A stretch of 64,000 nt of DNA, taken from the NCBI RefSeq assembly GCF_003171515.1, contig NC_089390.1, forward strand, positions 310,001-374,000, read 5' to 3'. A model generated the notes under the pieces. That model saw only the letters and a list, made by a program, of their open reading frames with translations. It did no database searches and was not told the DNA's origin. Of the stretch, positions 9,663 to 21,389 are shown one piece after another. The DNA comes from Pyrenophora tritici-repentis (Eukaryota; Ascomycota; Dothideomycetes; Pleosporales; Pleosporaceae). Made by a program: the position numbers and the translations under genes. The stretch's first letter is position 1. Each line of letters opens with the position of its first letter.

Positions 9663-12295
9663 TCATGCTTCCACCTTCTCCCATCCCCTTCCACCTTCTT
9701 CCTTCCCCCCCAATCCAAACAACACTACCCCTTCATATCCCCCTTCAAACCCCCCCTCACCACCACCTCCCTCCGCAACCCTAAACCCAAAACTCATCGC
9801 AACCGCAAAAAACAAGCCCGCACAAAGCAGCGTCGGCCCCCACCGATCATGATACGTAACCGCCCTCCTCTCCTTGATCTTATTAACGCGCCAAAGGTAC
9901 AAGCCAGCCGAATAACACAGCGCAATGCACGCGATGACGGTGAAAGCCCAGGCCGCGGCAAAAGCGAGGCTATCGCCAAAATTGAGTAAAGTGGCGGCGA
10001 TGGAGCCGATGAGGATGGAGAATTCGAGCCAGGAGAGGAAGGTGCGCTCGGTTGCTAGTTGGACTTTTGGTTCGACGCGCACGGGGACGTGTATGCCTGT
10101 TGGTGGTGTTAGTTTTGGGGTTTGGGTTGGGGAATGTGTGGGGGTGGACTTACGCTTGCCCTTTGGTGCTTTGAATCGCTTTACTTCGCCTTGCTGCTTC
10201 CATGTTGGGACGCCGAGGGAGAAGCCGCCGTCGCCGACGTCAGTGGGTGTGGGCTTGGGGATGACTGCGACGACCGTGTTGAGGATGGTGGTACCTACGT
10301 TGGCGGCTGTGCGCTCAACCCACTTTCGTGCGTAACGAAGGCCTCCCTCTCGCTTTGCGGCTTCAAAGTCGTCTTCCTCATCATCGCTATCGGAATCGTA
10401 GATGGGGTAGTCGTTATCGGTCGTGCGGCCGGCAGCGACACGTTCCTCGATGTCGAGCGTGTTGGGATCGTTGGCGTTAGTAAGAGTGCCATAGTCGCGC
10501 GTTCGATTCATCTCATTCTGTTCCATGACGTCCCGGGCTTCACGAAGCCTTCTCAACCGGTCATCGTCCTCGGTGCCATTAACAGCGGGCAGTTCTACAG
10601 CGTCATCGTCATCGTCGCTATCATCATCGAGGTTACCACTGGTGCTGATGTCGTTGCTTGCGCCGGGGCGCTCAATACCGAACTTGTGAGTGACAGGCTT
10701 GCGGATGTCTACATCCATCTGCGGGTACCAGTATGGGATCAGGTGGATGCGCTTGGGGTTAAGCGTGGCGGTACCGTGGATGTACTTGGAAAACTTGGGC
10801 ACAGCCTCGACAAGATGAGACGAGGTCAGGTCACGGATCCACTGCGGTGGCTCTCCTCCAGCTTGTGTCTGAAGCTTGACCTCAAGAACAGCATAAGGGA
10901 AGAGTTCCTTGTCCTCTTTGGGTAGCTGCTTGAATGGCCAGTCTACACCAATGTCTGTGCGACGCCAGTTATCTCCAGAGCGCTTCTTGCCATCCAGGTT
11001 ATCCTCGCGGGTCATGGTGAGCTCGGTATCGAGTGAGATACGGACGCGGGCATCCCCGGGAAGTTGGAAGGCGGTGCGGTGGTAGAAGGAACGAGTGACG
11101 GGTTCGAGTTTGCGGGTGAGGACGCGGTACTGAATCTCTCGTGCCAGCTGCTCGTCAGAAGCAATGTCCTTCTCCGGCCTCTTCTGTTCCCTGCGCTCCT
11201 TCTCAAAGATCTGCTCGGGCCTGAGCTCACCACGGAGGTATGCGTTGACATTCTTCTCCTTAAGCTTAAAGCGTGCCTTGACCGACTCCTCACCTGTCCA
11301 GTCCTCGCGATGTGTCTTGCGCTCGATAAAGATGGTGTCGCTTGACATGCCTCCATACCATCGCAGACGGATCGCCTCAGCTCCTTCGGTTTTCTTCAAA
11401 CGGCCCTCGTATAGCTCCCATGTCTCGGTGTTGTCAAAGTAGATGGATGTAATGGCAGAGTCCTCCTCGTTGAATTCCTTGTTAGGGTTGAAGACGAGCA
11501 CAGGCAAGTGCTTCAAGACAATGAGCTTCAACTCAAGGATGTTATCCGGATGTACCCAATATTTTGTGGTTTGGCGCACAAAGTTCTGTTGCTTTCCTCC
11601 TGCCGATGCATCTCCTTTGACCGGGTTACCGCGCGTGCGAACGATATCGTAGAGTCGCGAGAGCTTCACTACGTACGAGTCGTAGTTGTCCTGGAAGAAG
11701 GGCTTGCGCTTGAGACGGGCGGCGAAGACGGGCTTGAGGTACCAGCTTGTGTTTTTCTGCCATGTGTTAGCCTAGTCAACTATCAGCAAGCATTGATACG
11801 CACGTCATGCTTCTTGATAATCTTCTGGAAGCCCGTGTAGTTTAGCTGCGTAAACTTTGCCAGGTCGTGGACATCGGCGATGATGTCGCTGAGATCCTCT
11901 TCGAGCAGATCAAAGTCCTCCTCGAAACTCTCGGCCTGTTCGGGCGCCTGCTGGGAGCGCGCGACGGCATCGTTAACCTCCTTCTCCGAGGCTGCTATGC
12001 GACGGATGATTTCCTCGGCCTTGACGCGCTGGAACGTGTAGACCTTCTCGAGCTCCTTCTCCAACTGCTCGACGAAACTCTGCTCCGACTTCTCGTCCCA
12101 GATGTGGTGGACGCGCAGGGAGTTCTTAAGGCCCTCATAATCGATGTAGTAAAAGATCCACTCCTTGTTGAGCGACTGCTTGAGCTGCTGTCCGAATCTG
12201 CGGACGCGCATTAGTTCCCGTTGACATCATCCGCTGTGCGACGATTGGAGGATGCGCATGCGGCTGCATCTTTGTCGATTTTTTACGTACCTCAT
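9663..12295 (-). CDS. VTC4: Vacuolar transporter chaperone 4, polyphosphate polymerase
   Basis: Exons 12295..12291, 12197..11804, 11756..10154 and 10096..9663 give about 811 residues (yeast Vtc4 has 721). The SPX domain is N-terminal, from MRFGQQLKQSL to about residue 150. The triphosphate-tunnel polymerase domain follows at about 190-480 and shows the family residues: IRLRWYG and FIERKTHRED (basic tunnel residues), the YHRTAFQ region, VLEVKL (metal-binding Glu) and VPKFSKY. The C-terminus has the three-helix DUF202/VTC membrane domain, starting near TERTFLSWLEFS. It makes polyphosphate from ATP and moves it into the vacuole; SPX senses inositol pyrophosphates. The first exon is only ATGAG, spliced over 93 nt to restore the universal MRFG start. 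The 57-nt last intron is a multiple of three with no stop. A Gly/Glu-rich tail is an extension. Acidic and low-complexity linkers lie between the tunnel and membrane domains. Confidence 0.92.
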
Positions 12296-13200
12296 GCTGG
12301 CGATGGTGTGGGCTATGCAATCGCAAACGCCAACGTGATCGGAAAAAGAGAGAGGTGTTGAGAAGGTGAAACTACAGTAGAAGCTTCACAGCAGGGCCCA
12401 AGCAGAAGAAAGACCGGACCCAAGCGCAAGTGCAAGCATGAAGCTCCCCGCTGCCTGCATGTGCAACTGAGTGGACCCGGCCCTTCCTAGGCCCGTGAAC
12501 ACGCTTAAGAGATGGGTCCGCCGTCGCGCCCAGCCATACAGAAGGCCCGAGACTCCCCACGTGTAGAAACATCAGTTCCTACGCTGCAAGAACCTGCAAG
12601 AGAACGAGAAAAGCTTTACTCAGTCCCTGTTATGCTGTCCATTGGCGAATCGGACGTTTGATGACGCTGGAGTGTTAACCCCGACGTTGCCGATGCGCCT
12701 CATATGACGGCAGACTGTATATCTGCCGAATCGTTGCACGTCTTGTTTACATCAACACATCACTCCTACACCAAGGATAACCCCGATACGATAACACCGG
12801 CGACTGGCATGGCAAAGGATCATCCGTGTTGCATCTCATTTGCCCCATTTCACTTTATGGAGCTGACATGGCATAGGCAAGGGTACCTAGTATGGACTAA
12901 TTAGGATATACGGTTCGATTATCATATCACACAGTCACCGGCGTTGAGGCCGTATCTAGGGAAGTCTAGGGAGAATCAAGGAGATGAGAAATAAAACCAA
13001 CTCCATCCAGCGCCGCGCTCTGAGCGGTGCTCGTGGGGTATCTCATAAATGCGTACAAAAAAAACGTATTTCCGGCCTAAGCATGTGGTCACTGCTGGCC
13101 CAGCTGAGTGGACTACAACTCGTGGACGCAAGGAGGGTGAGACACCATCCATCATCTAGAAGACCCCAAAATAGAAACCGGGCCAGGCCTCCCACTGCCT
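12296..13200. other. Intergenic region between VTC4 and an unknown gene
   Basis: About 900 bp. It should hold the VTC4 promoter. I see no gene, RNA gene or repeat; the short open frames here lack any domain. Confidence 0.5.
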
Positions 13201-13762
13201 CTACGCATTCGGAGCGTGTAGTGCTTCGTTTGGAAATGTCGTTGCGGGGCTGACATGTTGGCTAGATTCAGGACTGTTGTTCTTGCTCGACTCGGGAGAG
13301 GGTGTATGTAACCGTGAGACGATGTAGAGGTCTTCGTAGCTGCCAAGGATCATGTGCTTCCACCTTGCCATCGTGGGCAGTCCGACGTTGGCGACCGAGG
13401 CTTTGAGCGTGGGCTTCTCGCCGTACATTTCGCGTTCGGCAGGTGACAGCAAGTCCTCGTTCAAGATGTCAAGTCTGCTGTTGCCACGCGGTATCGGCTT
13501 CCTTGCAACGCGTACGAAGGCTAGGTTAGGGTCTGTGGGCGGCTTTAGCGCTGGATACACGGTAACGTCAGGCCTACGTACCTTGGTCGAGCTCCGCACA
13601 AAGATCGCGCTCGGTCTTGATTTCCAGTCCTTTTGCGCCTGAACGGTACCGGTAGACGAGAATCGACTTTTTGCTGTCCGCGTTAAGACTGAACAGGCTG
13701 CTTGCCTTGCTAGACGACGTTCCATGCGAGGACACGGATTTGAACGTCATGCTTTCTTCCAT
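13201..13762 (-). CDS. Conserved-looking protein of unknown function
   Basis: Two exons, 13762..13582 and 13520..13201, give about 166 residues. The 61-nt intron has a GTACGT donor, a CCTAAC branch point and a CTAG acceptor. Joining it turns two fragments into one smooth frame, with ...ERDLCAELDQ running into AFVRVARKPIPRGNS. I do not recognise a domain. The N-terminus is Ser-rich, the middle basic, and the last 40 residues are Ser/Pro/Asn-rich and probably disordered. There is no signal peptide or membrane segment. The chosen ATG begins MEESMTF; the frame is open upstream without another ATG, so a further 5' exon in the minus-strand frame around 13.9-14.4 kb is possible. Real gene likely, function unknown. 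Confidence 0.55.
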
Positions 13763-15195
13763 TTGCACGACAGACGAAGAAGAGATGTGAGGCTGAGACG
13801 ATAGAATGGGCGAGAACGAGGCTGCTGCGATGGGCGGCAAAAGTTGGCTATCGACGGTTGCTTGTGTCTTGGTCGCAAAGGGCGTTATTGTTTGTAGGCG
13901 ATTATATGGCGGATTGTGGTTTGTATAGGCGCAGAGGCTGGGCGGGTCGCGTGAGTAGTAACGGTGCGAGTGTGGCAGGTGGAGTGAGGTCTAGGTCATC
14001 AAAGAGCGTCGACCCTTCCACCATCGTCACACTGGGCGGCTGCGCCTTCCTGGGTGGCCTGACGTAGCCGTGGCTGAAGTGGCTGTGACCCGTCGTGATG
14101 TGATTGGTCAACGGCTTTTTAGCGATGCTTCGTGTTTCAACATCAGCCAAAACGCCTTCTCTTTCGTCACCGGCCATCACAAGAGACATTTCCATTAATT
14201 CAAGTATACACGGTGTATTTTCTAGAGTGTGGTACACCTTCTCTTGTTCCCCAGATGGACTTGAATAAAGTAAACGGTAGGAACCATGCGTCACCTGCCA
14301 GTCTGCCCCCAGAACGCCATCCAGGTGACGCTCTCGGACATGCCTCGGCTTGGTACTGACCAGCAAGAAGTTGCGCTTGTTGAGCAGGCAGGAGCAAAAG
14401 GTCACAAGGAGGCGTCAGTCCGTCTGGAAAATCAAACTTCTCCGGTTTTGCTTTTTTGTGGGTAGAAGACTGCAGTTGAGGAGGCAAGCCAGACTTTCTG
14501 TTCCGGGTTTGACTCAGTGCAGGCAGCGAAGCGAACGAGTTTGCCTACAAGCTGGGGCTGAGTCAAACTGTCTGTTACTGACCAAAGATGACTCTCGCTT
14601 GCTCTTTCACTACCAACAAGTCGGGCAGGATTGCGGAAGGCGGGCTGATCTCATCACCCTATTCTCCGCGTCACACAAACTCGATCATCCCCTGGCATTT
14701 CTGAACTTCGATGCAGAAGTGACCGCAATCGAGAGACAAGCCTCACGACTATATTGGACCCCCGAGGCTTAGCAGGGGCTCCGCCGCCCACTCTGCTACC
14801 TAATTCGTCAAGACGCCGGGACGCTTTTGCTAGCGGTAGCATGAAGCCACTCCCGCGGTTCGCCCACCCATCCACCTGCAGTTGTCGCGCCTCTAGCAAC
14901 AAGTCGCGCAACTTGTCATGAGGCTCTCTGCAGCCTTATATGCACTGCGCTCTTCCCGTCGCCGCTTCCTCTTTGCCTGATATACTCTTTGCTCTTCAAT
15001 CCGCCTCCTGACTTCTCCAACTTTTTCCCACCACAAACCCGCGCGAGGCTGCATTCCCCAAGCGCAAACGGTAGACACAAAGCACGCGCCGACCCTATGT
15101 TGCGACCACCCTCGGAGCCGGCATCAAGGCCGATAAGTATAGAAACGATTCGCACCAGCGCGACTCAGCACGATAAAACAGGGGAAACCTGGAAG
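13763..15195. other. Intergenic region, possible unresolved 5' exon
   Basis: A 167-codon minus-strand open frame at 13902..14405 could hold an upstream exon of the unknown gene, but no splice junction or domain supports it. A short inverted repeat, GTTTGACTCAG and CTGAGTCAAAC (about 14507-14575), may form a hairpin. The right end should contain the promoter of the patatin gene, with pyrimidine-rich stretches near 14.95-15.05 kb. Confidence 0.4.
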
Positions 15196-17078
15196 ATGGG
15201 CGTTACCAAGGAGAATTGCTGGGATGATTTGATACTTACGCTAGGTACGTCATTCTAGCCCCTGTTCTGATTGAGCATCCTCGGTATGCGATTCTCTAGT
15301 TTGAGAATACGTATTACCGCGATAGGCTGCATCTCATAATGCGAGTTGCGTGTATACACCAGAAACATGCAGGGTAGATACGGATATGCTAACCAGTACG
15401 GTAGATGGCGGTGGCATACGTGGTTACTCGAGTCTCCTCATCATTCAACGCCTTATGCACGAGATTGCCGAATGCGAACGCCGATTGCAACGAGATGAAG
15501 GCCCGGTGCCCGGAAGCCGACGGCGCGAATTCAATGAAGACGAGTTACTTCCGTGCCACTACTTCGATTTCATGTATGGTACAAGTACAGGCGGCCTCAT
15601 ATCCGTCATGTTGGCACGATTACGTATGAGTGTACCGCAGTGCCTGGAAATCTACAGAAAAGTAGGACATGAGTTGTTTGGACAGAGAAGGAATATGTTG
15701 CCGCTCGCCACCAAGTACCACCACAGGCCGTTGGAGAAGGCTGTGCAAGATATTGTGAGGAAGTATTGTAAGGAACATGAGAGCTGTACTGGAGATGATT
15801 GGCACCCTTGGGATCCGGAAGGCGAGACGTCCGCGCATTCCATCGCTGTGAGCTCCGCTGCGACATGGACGAATGGGACTAAGCCGGTAGAACGCATATG
15901 TCAATCGTAAGTTGTCTCATGCCCGTTAGAGTTGTTCACGCCCTCGATGATTGCATCGCTCTGCTGGACGTATACGTCGACCGTATTGTCAGTCTACATG
16001 GCCGAAACATGGTCGTGTATACGCCAGGGCTGTTATCTTCAATGCGGCGTGATTTGACTACCCACGCTACCCCCAAGGCGTCTGTTCAGAGCTAACCTTC
16101 ACCAGAATCTGCCTCACCGCAACTCACAACGGTCGGATAGATGAAGCCCATCTCCTCCGCTCATATGACCACCAATACGATCCCGATATTGCCCCACCGT
16201 GGGTGACGTCCTATAATCCTGGTGCAGACAAGTTGAAGATATGGCAGGTGACGCGTGCAACCTCAGCTGCGCCGTTTTATTTTGAAATGCTCACTGCCGA
16301 CTTGGGTACGGGACGGAAAATGAGTTTTAAAGATGGAGGAATCCGGGAGAACAACCCTTCATATGCTGCTTATAGTGAGCATGCGTCCTTGAAAGGGGAT
16401 GATTGCGAACCAGGACTGTTGCTTTCTATTGGAACTGGACGACCAGACACCACCAACGACGGTTTCGCTGCTGTTTGGCCTGGGCCTCTTGGCAAGGTCA
16501 GAGCGCTTCAGAAATGGAGTGAGAAGCTGGCTGTGTTCAAGAACGTTCTGATCAAATATACTGAAGGTGAAGACCGCCACAAAATGATGCGGACGATAGC
16601 CAAAGGAGAGCATCGATGGTATAAGCGTCTCAACGTGGATAGTGGGCTACAGAATCTACCACTTGACCATTGGGAAAAGGGGACATGGACAAACCCTCAG
16701 ACCAAGGAGACCAAGGACGTCGCTGGTGGGAAGACACTTTCGAAGATGGAGGCAGCAACCATGGAGTATCTTGAGCGCGATACAACTACGAGTCCAGGCA
16801 ACTTGGCCGAATACCAACCCCCCAAGATCGTTCTTCGTCAGGTTGCTGAAAGACTAGTACGACACAGGAGGCTTAGAGAGGCATCAAAGGCAGATGACCT
16901 AAAGAGGTGGCAGACACACATGGGCCAATGGCTTACTGGAGAGTTGAAGCCAGAGGATACAAGGCGTGAGCCACCTAAGCCGGAAGCTCGGAAAGGGTCA
17001 CGTGCATTTCTATCCGGCTCTATTCCAGGCTCGCGGCCCTTGACGCCCAGTGGCAAACGATCAAGTGTTTCAAAATGA
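15196..17078 (+). CDS. Patatin-like phospholipase / acyl hydrolase
   Basis: Exons 15196..15244, 15405..15906 and 16106..17078 give about 507 residues. Exon 1 codes 16 residues and its last base pairs with exon 2 to form the Asp of DGGGIRGYSS, the oxyanion-hole motif; this decides the start and the 160-nt intron. The nucleophile elbow GTSTGG lies about 65 residues later. The catalytic Asp sits in FKDGGIREN in exon 3, after KIWQVTRATSAAPFYF, so the Ser-Asp dyad is complete. Such proteins cleave acyl chains from phospholipids or neutral lipids in the cytosol or at membranes. The C-terminal 80 residues are basic and Ser/Pro-rich. There is no ankyrin, TPR or NB-ARC domain, so it is the stand-alone fungal type. 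Substrate unknown. Confidence 0.88.
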
Positions 17079-18341
17079 GACTTGGGTTACTACACCGCTC
17101 TCACGTCGGCCCAACGGTATACACGACACCCATCTGGATGACGACGACCACGGCACTTGCAAACGTAGACTACTACGAACACCATCGTCGCTCAACACGC
17201 ATGGTATCTATTCCTGGATGGGATTTTTTAGCCTACCCATGTGGCTTTCCAACGTTCCTGCAGTGTATTACGCAAAGCAGCATCACGCGCCTCTTAGCAG
17301 ACCCTTTGAAGAATCTGCGTCGCGTCTGGCGTTCATTTCTAGCGTTTTCCTTACATCATACATAGCATAGCGAGCGCGCGAGATACCATTTTTGCTGTTT
17401 TTTCACTTTGTGGTAAATTCAACTATTTTTCAAGCTCGACGCGTCAGTTGCGCTGTTTGCATCTTGCTCTTGCATAACTTGGTTCTATCCTGAAACGCAT
17501 CGGTCTTGTGTGCGGCGGAAAATCTTAGAGGTCATTCGGAAGCTTGGCATCTTTTGCTGGATCTCTCGGCATTTTCGTGTCAGTCTGTCGATCGCTCGTA
17601 CTCCACCAAGGCCCTTCCTCTGCTTAGCTGCGCCGCTGGGACGCGCGTAGCCAGGTCCCAGGAACAACTTATCCATGTTTACTTTGTGGTAATTCGAATT
17701 CTCTTCTCGCCAAGCCGCTCTGGAATTGCTGCGATGCGTAAAATGATTTACCACCCTTGAGGCTGTGGGCCTTGGCTAAGATTTACATGGCTCCGCAGTC
17801 GCGTCGCCCAAGATCAAGCTCTGCAATCTTACTGGCGAAGTCGGCTTGGAAGAGTTACGTTGCTCATGGGGCTTGACACATACCCACAACGCAACGTCCC
17901 GGTGGTGACTTGTGGCGCCTTGGGACACACTCGACCACTTGTCAGCCAGTACGATGCCTGTAAAGCCGCAGAGGCATACGCCACCCCAGGAACTGGACCA
18001 AGATTTCCCCATGGCACAGTGACGCAGAACCATGGTTACCGACAACGGCCCGATACGCGTGGGGCGCACGAGGGCCACTGCCAAGCCGACTACGCCTTCA
18101 TCACCCACGATGGCAGCTTGTTTGCATAGGATTGGGAAAAAGATTGTCAAGCATGGCTGTGAGAGATGACGAAGGGCACTTGGGCGTTGTATACATGATG
18201 AAGATATATAATTGAGGTGCCCATTGCTCCAAAAAATAATCACAACACAGCAACAACAACATCATCACAACAGCCAACAGTTCCAAACACTCTTCAGTCA
18301 ATCGTTGATACTTTCACAAACTCTCACTCTCAAACTTCAAT
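17079..18341. other. Intergenic region
   Basis: About 1.26 kb. A 155-codon minus-strand frame (17776-18243) shows no domain and was not accepted. A TATATAA-like element near 18205 lies about 135 bp upstream of the secreted-protein start and is followed by a CA-rich leader with CAACAACAACATCATC, typical of fungal 5' UTRs. Confidence 0.45.
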
Positions 18342-19156
18342 ATGCGCTTCCAATCCATCGCCCTCGCTTTTGCTCTCACCAGCGCCGTCATCGCTCTTCC
18401 CGACCGCGACGACCGTGACGACCGTGACGACCGCGATGACATCAGGGACGGCGACCGCAACAACAACGGTGTTCCCGATGTTGGCGACGTCGACTACGAC
18501 GATATTCCCCTGGCATGCCGCGATACTTGCAACCCTGTCGTTATCCTAACGCATAACTGCGACAACAACACTCGTACGTTTCCCTCATCACCATGCATGT
18601 AAAAGATTCCAGACTAACAATAGCAGGTGGAAACGACAACGACGCTGCTGAACTTAGCTGCATCTGCAACGACCAGAACGCCGCCACTGCTGTTCCCGCT
18701 TGTGCAGCTTGCATTAACTCGAATGGAGGATTCCTTGGTCGCAAAGGTATGTTTCTCTTTCCCTTTCCCAGTCTATCCACTATAGTTTTCTAACAAAACA
18801 CAGACGACGTCAACGAAATCATCCGCGCCTGCAACTTCTCCGTGCCCACACCCAGTGGAGCCAGGCCCAACGGCGCCCCTGCTCCCACCGGCGCAGGCGG
18901 TCAAGGCGGCCAGGGTGGTGGTCAAGGCGGCCAGAACGGCGGCGGAAACGGTCAGGGTGGCCAGGGTGGAGGTAACGGCGGCCAGGGCCAGGGTGGCCAG
19001 GGTGGTGGTCAAGGCGGTCAGAACGGAAACGGCCAGAACTTTGGCGCTGGAGCCGTGCAGAACACTGGGCGACCAAACGCTGCTTCTGGAAACAAGATCG
19101 CTGGGTCTATGCTTGTGGGCGTTGTTGGCATTGCTGGGTTGGCGTTTTTCTTGTAG
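18342..19156 (+). CDS. Secreted Cys- and Gly-rich protein, probable GPI anchor, CFEM-like
   Basis: Exons 18342..18573, 18627..18746 and 18804..19156 give about 234 residues; both introns (53 and 57 nt) have TAACAA-type branch points. Residues 1-19 form a signal peptide ending near VIALP. Next comes a charged repeat of D-R-D units, then eight cysteines in about 70 residues spaced C-x3-C-x9-C-x15-C-x-C-x11-C-x2-C-x20-C. That order resembles the CFEM domain (eight Cys, central CxC), but the spacing is not canonical. The C-terminal half is a low-complexity repeat of GQGG and GGNG units, ending in ASGNKIAGSMLVGVVGIAGLAFFL-like hydrophobic sequence without charged tail, as in GPI signals. It is likely a cell-wall or plasma-membrane surface protein; a role in heme binding or host contact would be speculation. 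Confidence 0.8.
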
Positions 19157-19499
19157 ATGACTGGAGTTTACAAGAGCATGGGGGTATATGTCAGACTGGC
19201 AAGATTTGGGGGGGTCGGGCTTTAATGAGGTGTTTGGGATGGTTGTAATATTCTGGGGATGGGGTCGTCTCACGGTTATGATATCAAGGCTTTCATGTGG
19301 AGTTTTTGATTTTTGGGTTGCATAGGCAGACAGGCAGCTAATTGCATTTTTATACCCTGATATCTGATCTTTTGCATTTGATCCATGTTCTCTGGCAAAC
19401 ACATTACTAATCTTCACCACCACCCCCTCCATCCCCTTCTCACACACCCCACCCATCACAAAAGCCCAAACAACTTCCCCCCCAACAGCATCCCACTCA

Positions 19500-20980
19500 T
19501 CATCCCATCGATGCCCACTCTCCTCCAACGCCCCCCCTCTTCAACGTCTCCCTCAACCTCGTATCCCTATCAAAAAACGCCTCCAACTGCAACGCCAGCT
19601 CCTCCTCGCTCTGGAACCCCAACCCATTAACCCCCTGCTTCACCAACTCAGGCCACGCCTCAAACTTGCCCCAACCCACAACAGGTAAGCCCGCACCAAA
19701 CATATCAACGACTTTCATAGGGAGGTCAACGCCAGAAGATGACGTGTGTAGCGAGACACCCAGGTCCGCTGCAGCGAGGAGAAGAGCGTAGTCTGAATGT
19801 GATAGCCACGCCGTTTTAATAACAACGTTTAGGAGTTTGTTCTCTTGGTTTAGCTGCTTGATCTGTTCGAGGTAGTACTCTTTCTGCGGCCCTTTTCCCG
19901 TGATAATGGCGAGGAGTTTGGGGAGATGGGTTTTGGACGTGCATTGTGCGGAGTAAGCGACGAGGGCGGAGAGGAGGAGGGAGAAGTCTTCGTCGGCGGT
20001 CCACGAGGTGGCGCTGACGACGAGTTTCCAGGGGGATTGCGAAGTAGGCGAGAGGTCGGCGGCGTGTTGGGCTGTCTCTGGTAATCGGGCGAGGAAGTTT
20101 GAGCGTTCCTCGGGAGTGATGGGCTGGAAGATGGAGGCCGGGCGGTCGTGGAGGGCCGAGGCTGTGACGCCGTAGGAGGCTTTGAGGACGCGGGCCATAG
20201 CGTTTGTTACGGTGATGTGGTGGGTTGCGGCTTTTGCGAAGAGCTTTTCGTATTTTTCTGATATCTGGACGAGGGGGTGGGTGGGGCTGAGTTTCATGGC
20301 GAGGATCGTGTAGCCAAAGTTGTGCCAGTCAATTACGAGGTCAGTGCGGCGGAGGAAGCATACCAGGCTGGCTACAGCGAGTGTTGGTATTGAAGGTGGG
20401 TTCTGTACGAGAGTCCATCTCGCTGGCTGAGAGCGGTAGCCCAGTGCGCGGTATAGCGACCATACCTGCCAGAGGACTTTGAGCGGTGCTAGAAAGGGGA
20501 AGAGAAGTTTGCTGCTTGAACGTAGGAAACCCGGTGCCGGTGAAAGTGGGATGATGTCAATCAATGGATTCGAGACAATTTCCGGAAGTATCTCAGACTC
20601 TGTACTTCGTATTAGCCGTGTGCATAAACGCCAAGAGGATGCTATTCACCTTGATAGCCGATGAGAAACACTCTACCGCCGTGTTTGGCGATGCTCAAAG
20701 CATGATACTGCATGCGGGGTGAACGGCCAATGTCTCCCAACACCACAACTTGCACAGACCGTCCCTGCTTCCAGTGAACCGGATCCTTCCCATCTCTTGT
20801 CTTCATAGGTATCTCCTTTCCATCCGCGCCCACAAACCTAAGCGGCTTATCCTTGTACGGATCATATTGCCTGGGTAACGTGACCAGCAAAAGCGTAAAC
20901 AGCGTTGACAAGACTACACCAACACCGAGAAGCACAGAAAAGACACTAGCGTACTTTTCGGGGGTGTCGTCGTCGAACAT
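19500..20980 (-). CDS. ALG1: Chitobiosyldiphosphodolichol beta-mannosyltransferase
   Basis: Exons 20980..20650 and 20599..19500 give 476 residues (yeast Alg1 has 449). A hydrophobic helix at about 13-33 anchors it in the ER membrane, facing the cytosol. The GT33 N-terminal Rossmann half shows [17 protein letters not shown] and [14 protein letters not shown]. The C-terminal donor-binding half shows [27 protein letters not shown], and [20 protein letters not shown] with GVNGLGF. It adds the first mannose to GlcNAc2-PP-dolichol in N-glycan assembly. The frame stops soon after a G7 run at 19531-19537; a +1 frame continues with an R-W-D-D-E-W cluster like that at the end of other ALG1 proteins, so the last residues may be shifted. 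It converges on the secreted-protein gene and diverges from MSC2. Confidence 0.88.
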
Positions 20981-21389
20981 TATGGTGTTTTGTTAGTACC
21001 GTCCAATTGCGAGACGGGTGCGGGAAAGGGTTTCGGCGTCGTGCGTCAGTGCCAAGGATTGCGGAGATGGAACCGGGGGCGTGGCCGAAAGGGGAAGTCG
21101 GCTAAGATAGTCATGTCCATCTGTAAGACCCCTGAAAGTTGATACGTGATAATGCTAGCTAAGGGCCCCAAGCTGCTATCAGATGGCGGCGGCGTAGTAG
21201 CCTCAATGCAGTGACCTCGCGCCTTGACACCCCGCCGGCTTGAATCTACGGCTACGCCATACTTCCGCCGAGACCTTGTATAGCAAAAGCACTTTTTGCA
21301 CCCGTTCTGTCCCCTCAACCATTTGCGGCCCCACACCGCCGACTTGTTCAAGACCAGTGTCGCGACGCACCTGAAGGTTGTACGACGAC
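20981..21389. promoter_or_regulatory. Shared divergent promoter of ALG1 and MSC2
   Basis: The 409 bp between the two start codons must hold both promoters. I see no clear TATA box and no obvious zinc-responsive element. The assignment rests on gene arrangement only. Confidence 0.5.

Noticed and set aside
10122..10925. 267-codon plus-strand frame opposite VTC4
   Set aside because: It is the antisense shadow of the well-supported VTC4 coding sequence.
14507..14575. Inverted repeat GTTTGACTCAG / CTGAGTCAAAC as a MITE
   Set aside because: No target duplication and arms of only 11 bp.
18773..19528. 251-codon minus-strand frame overlapping the secreted-protein gene
   Set aside because: Mostly antisense of the Gly-rich repeat; only its first ~20 codons resemble the ALG1 end and are discussed there.
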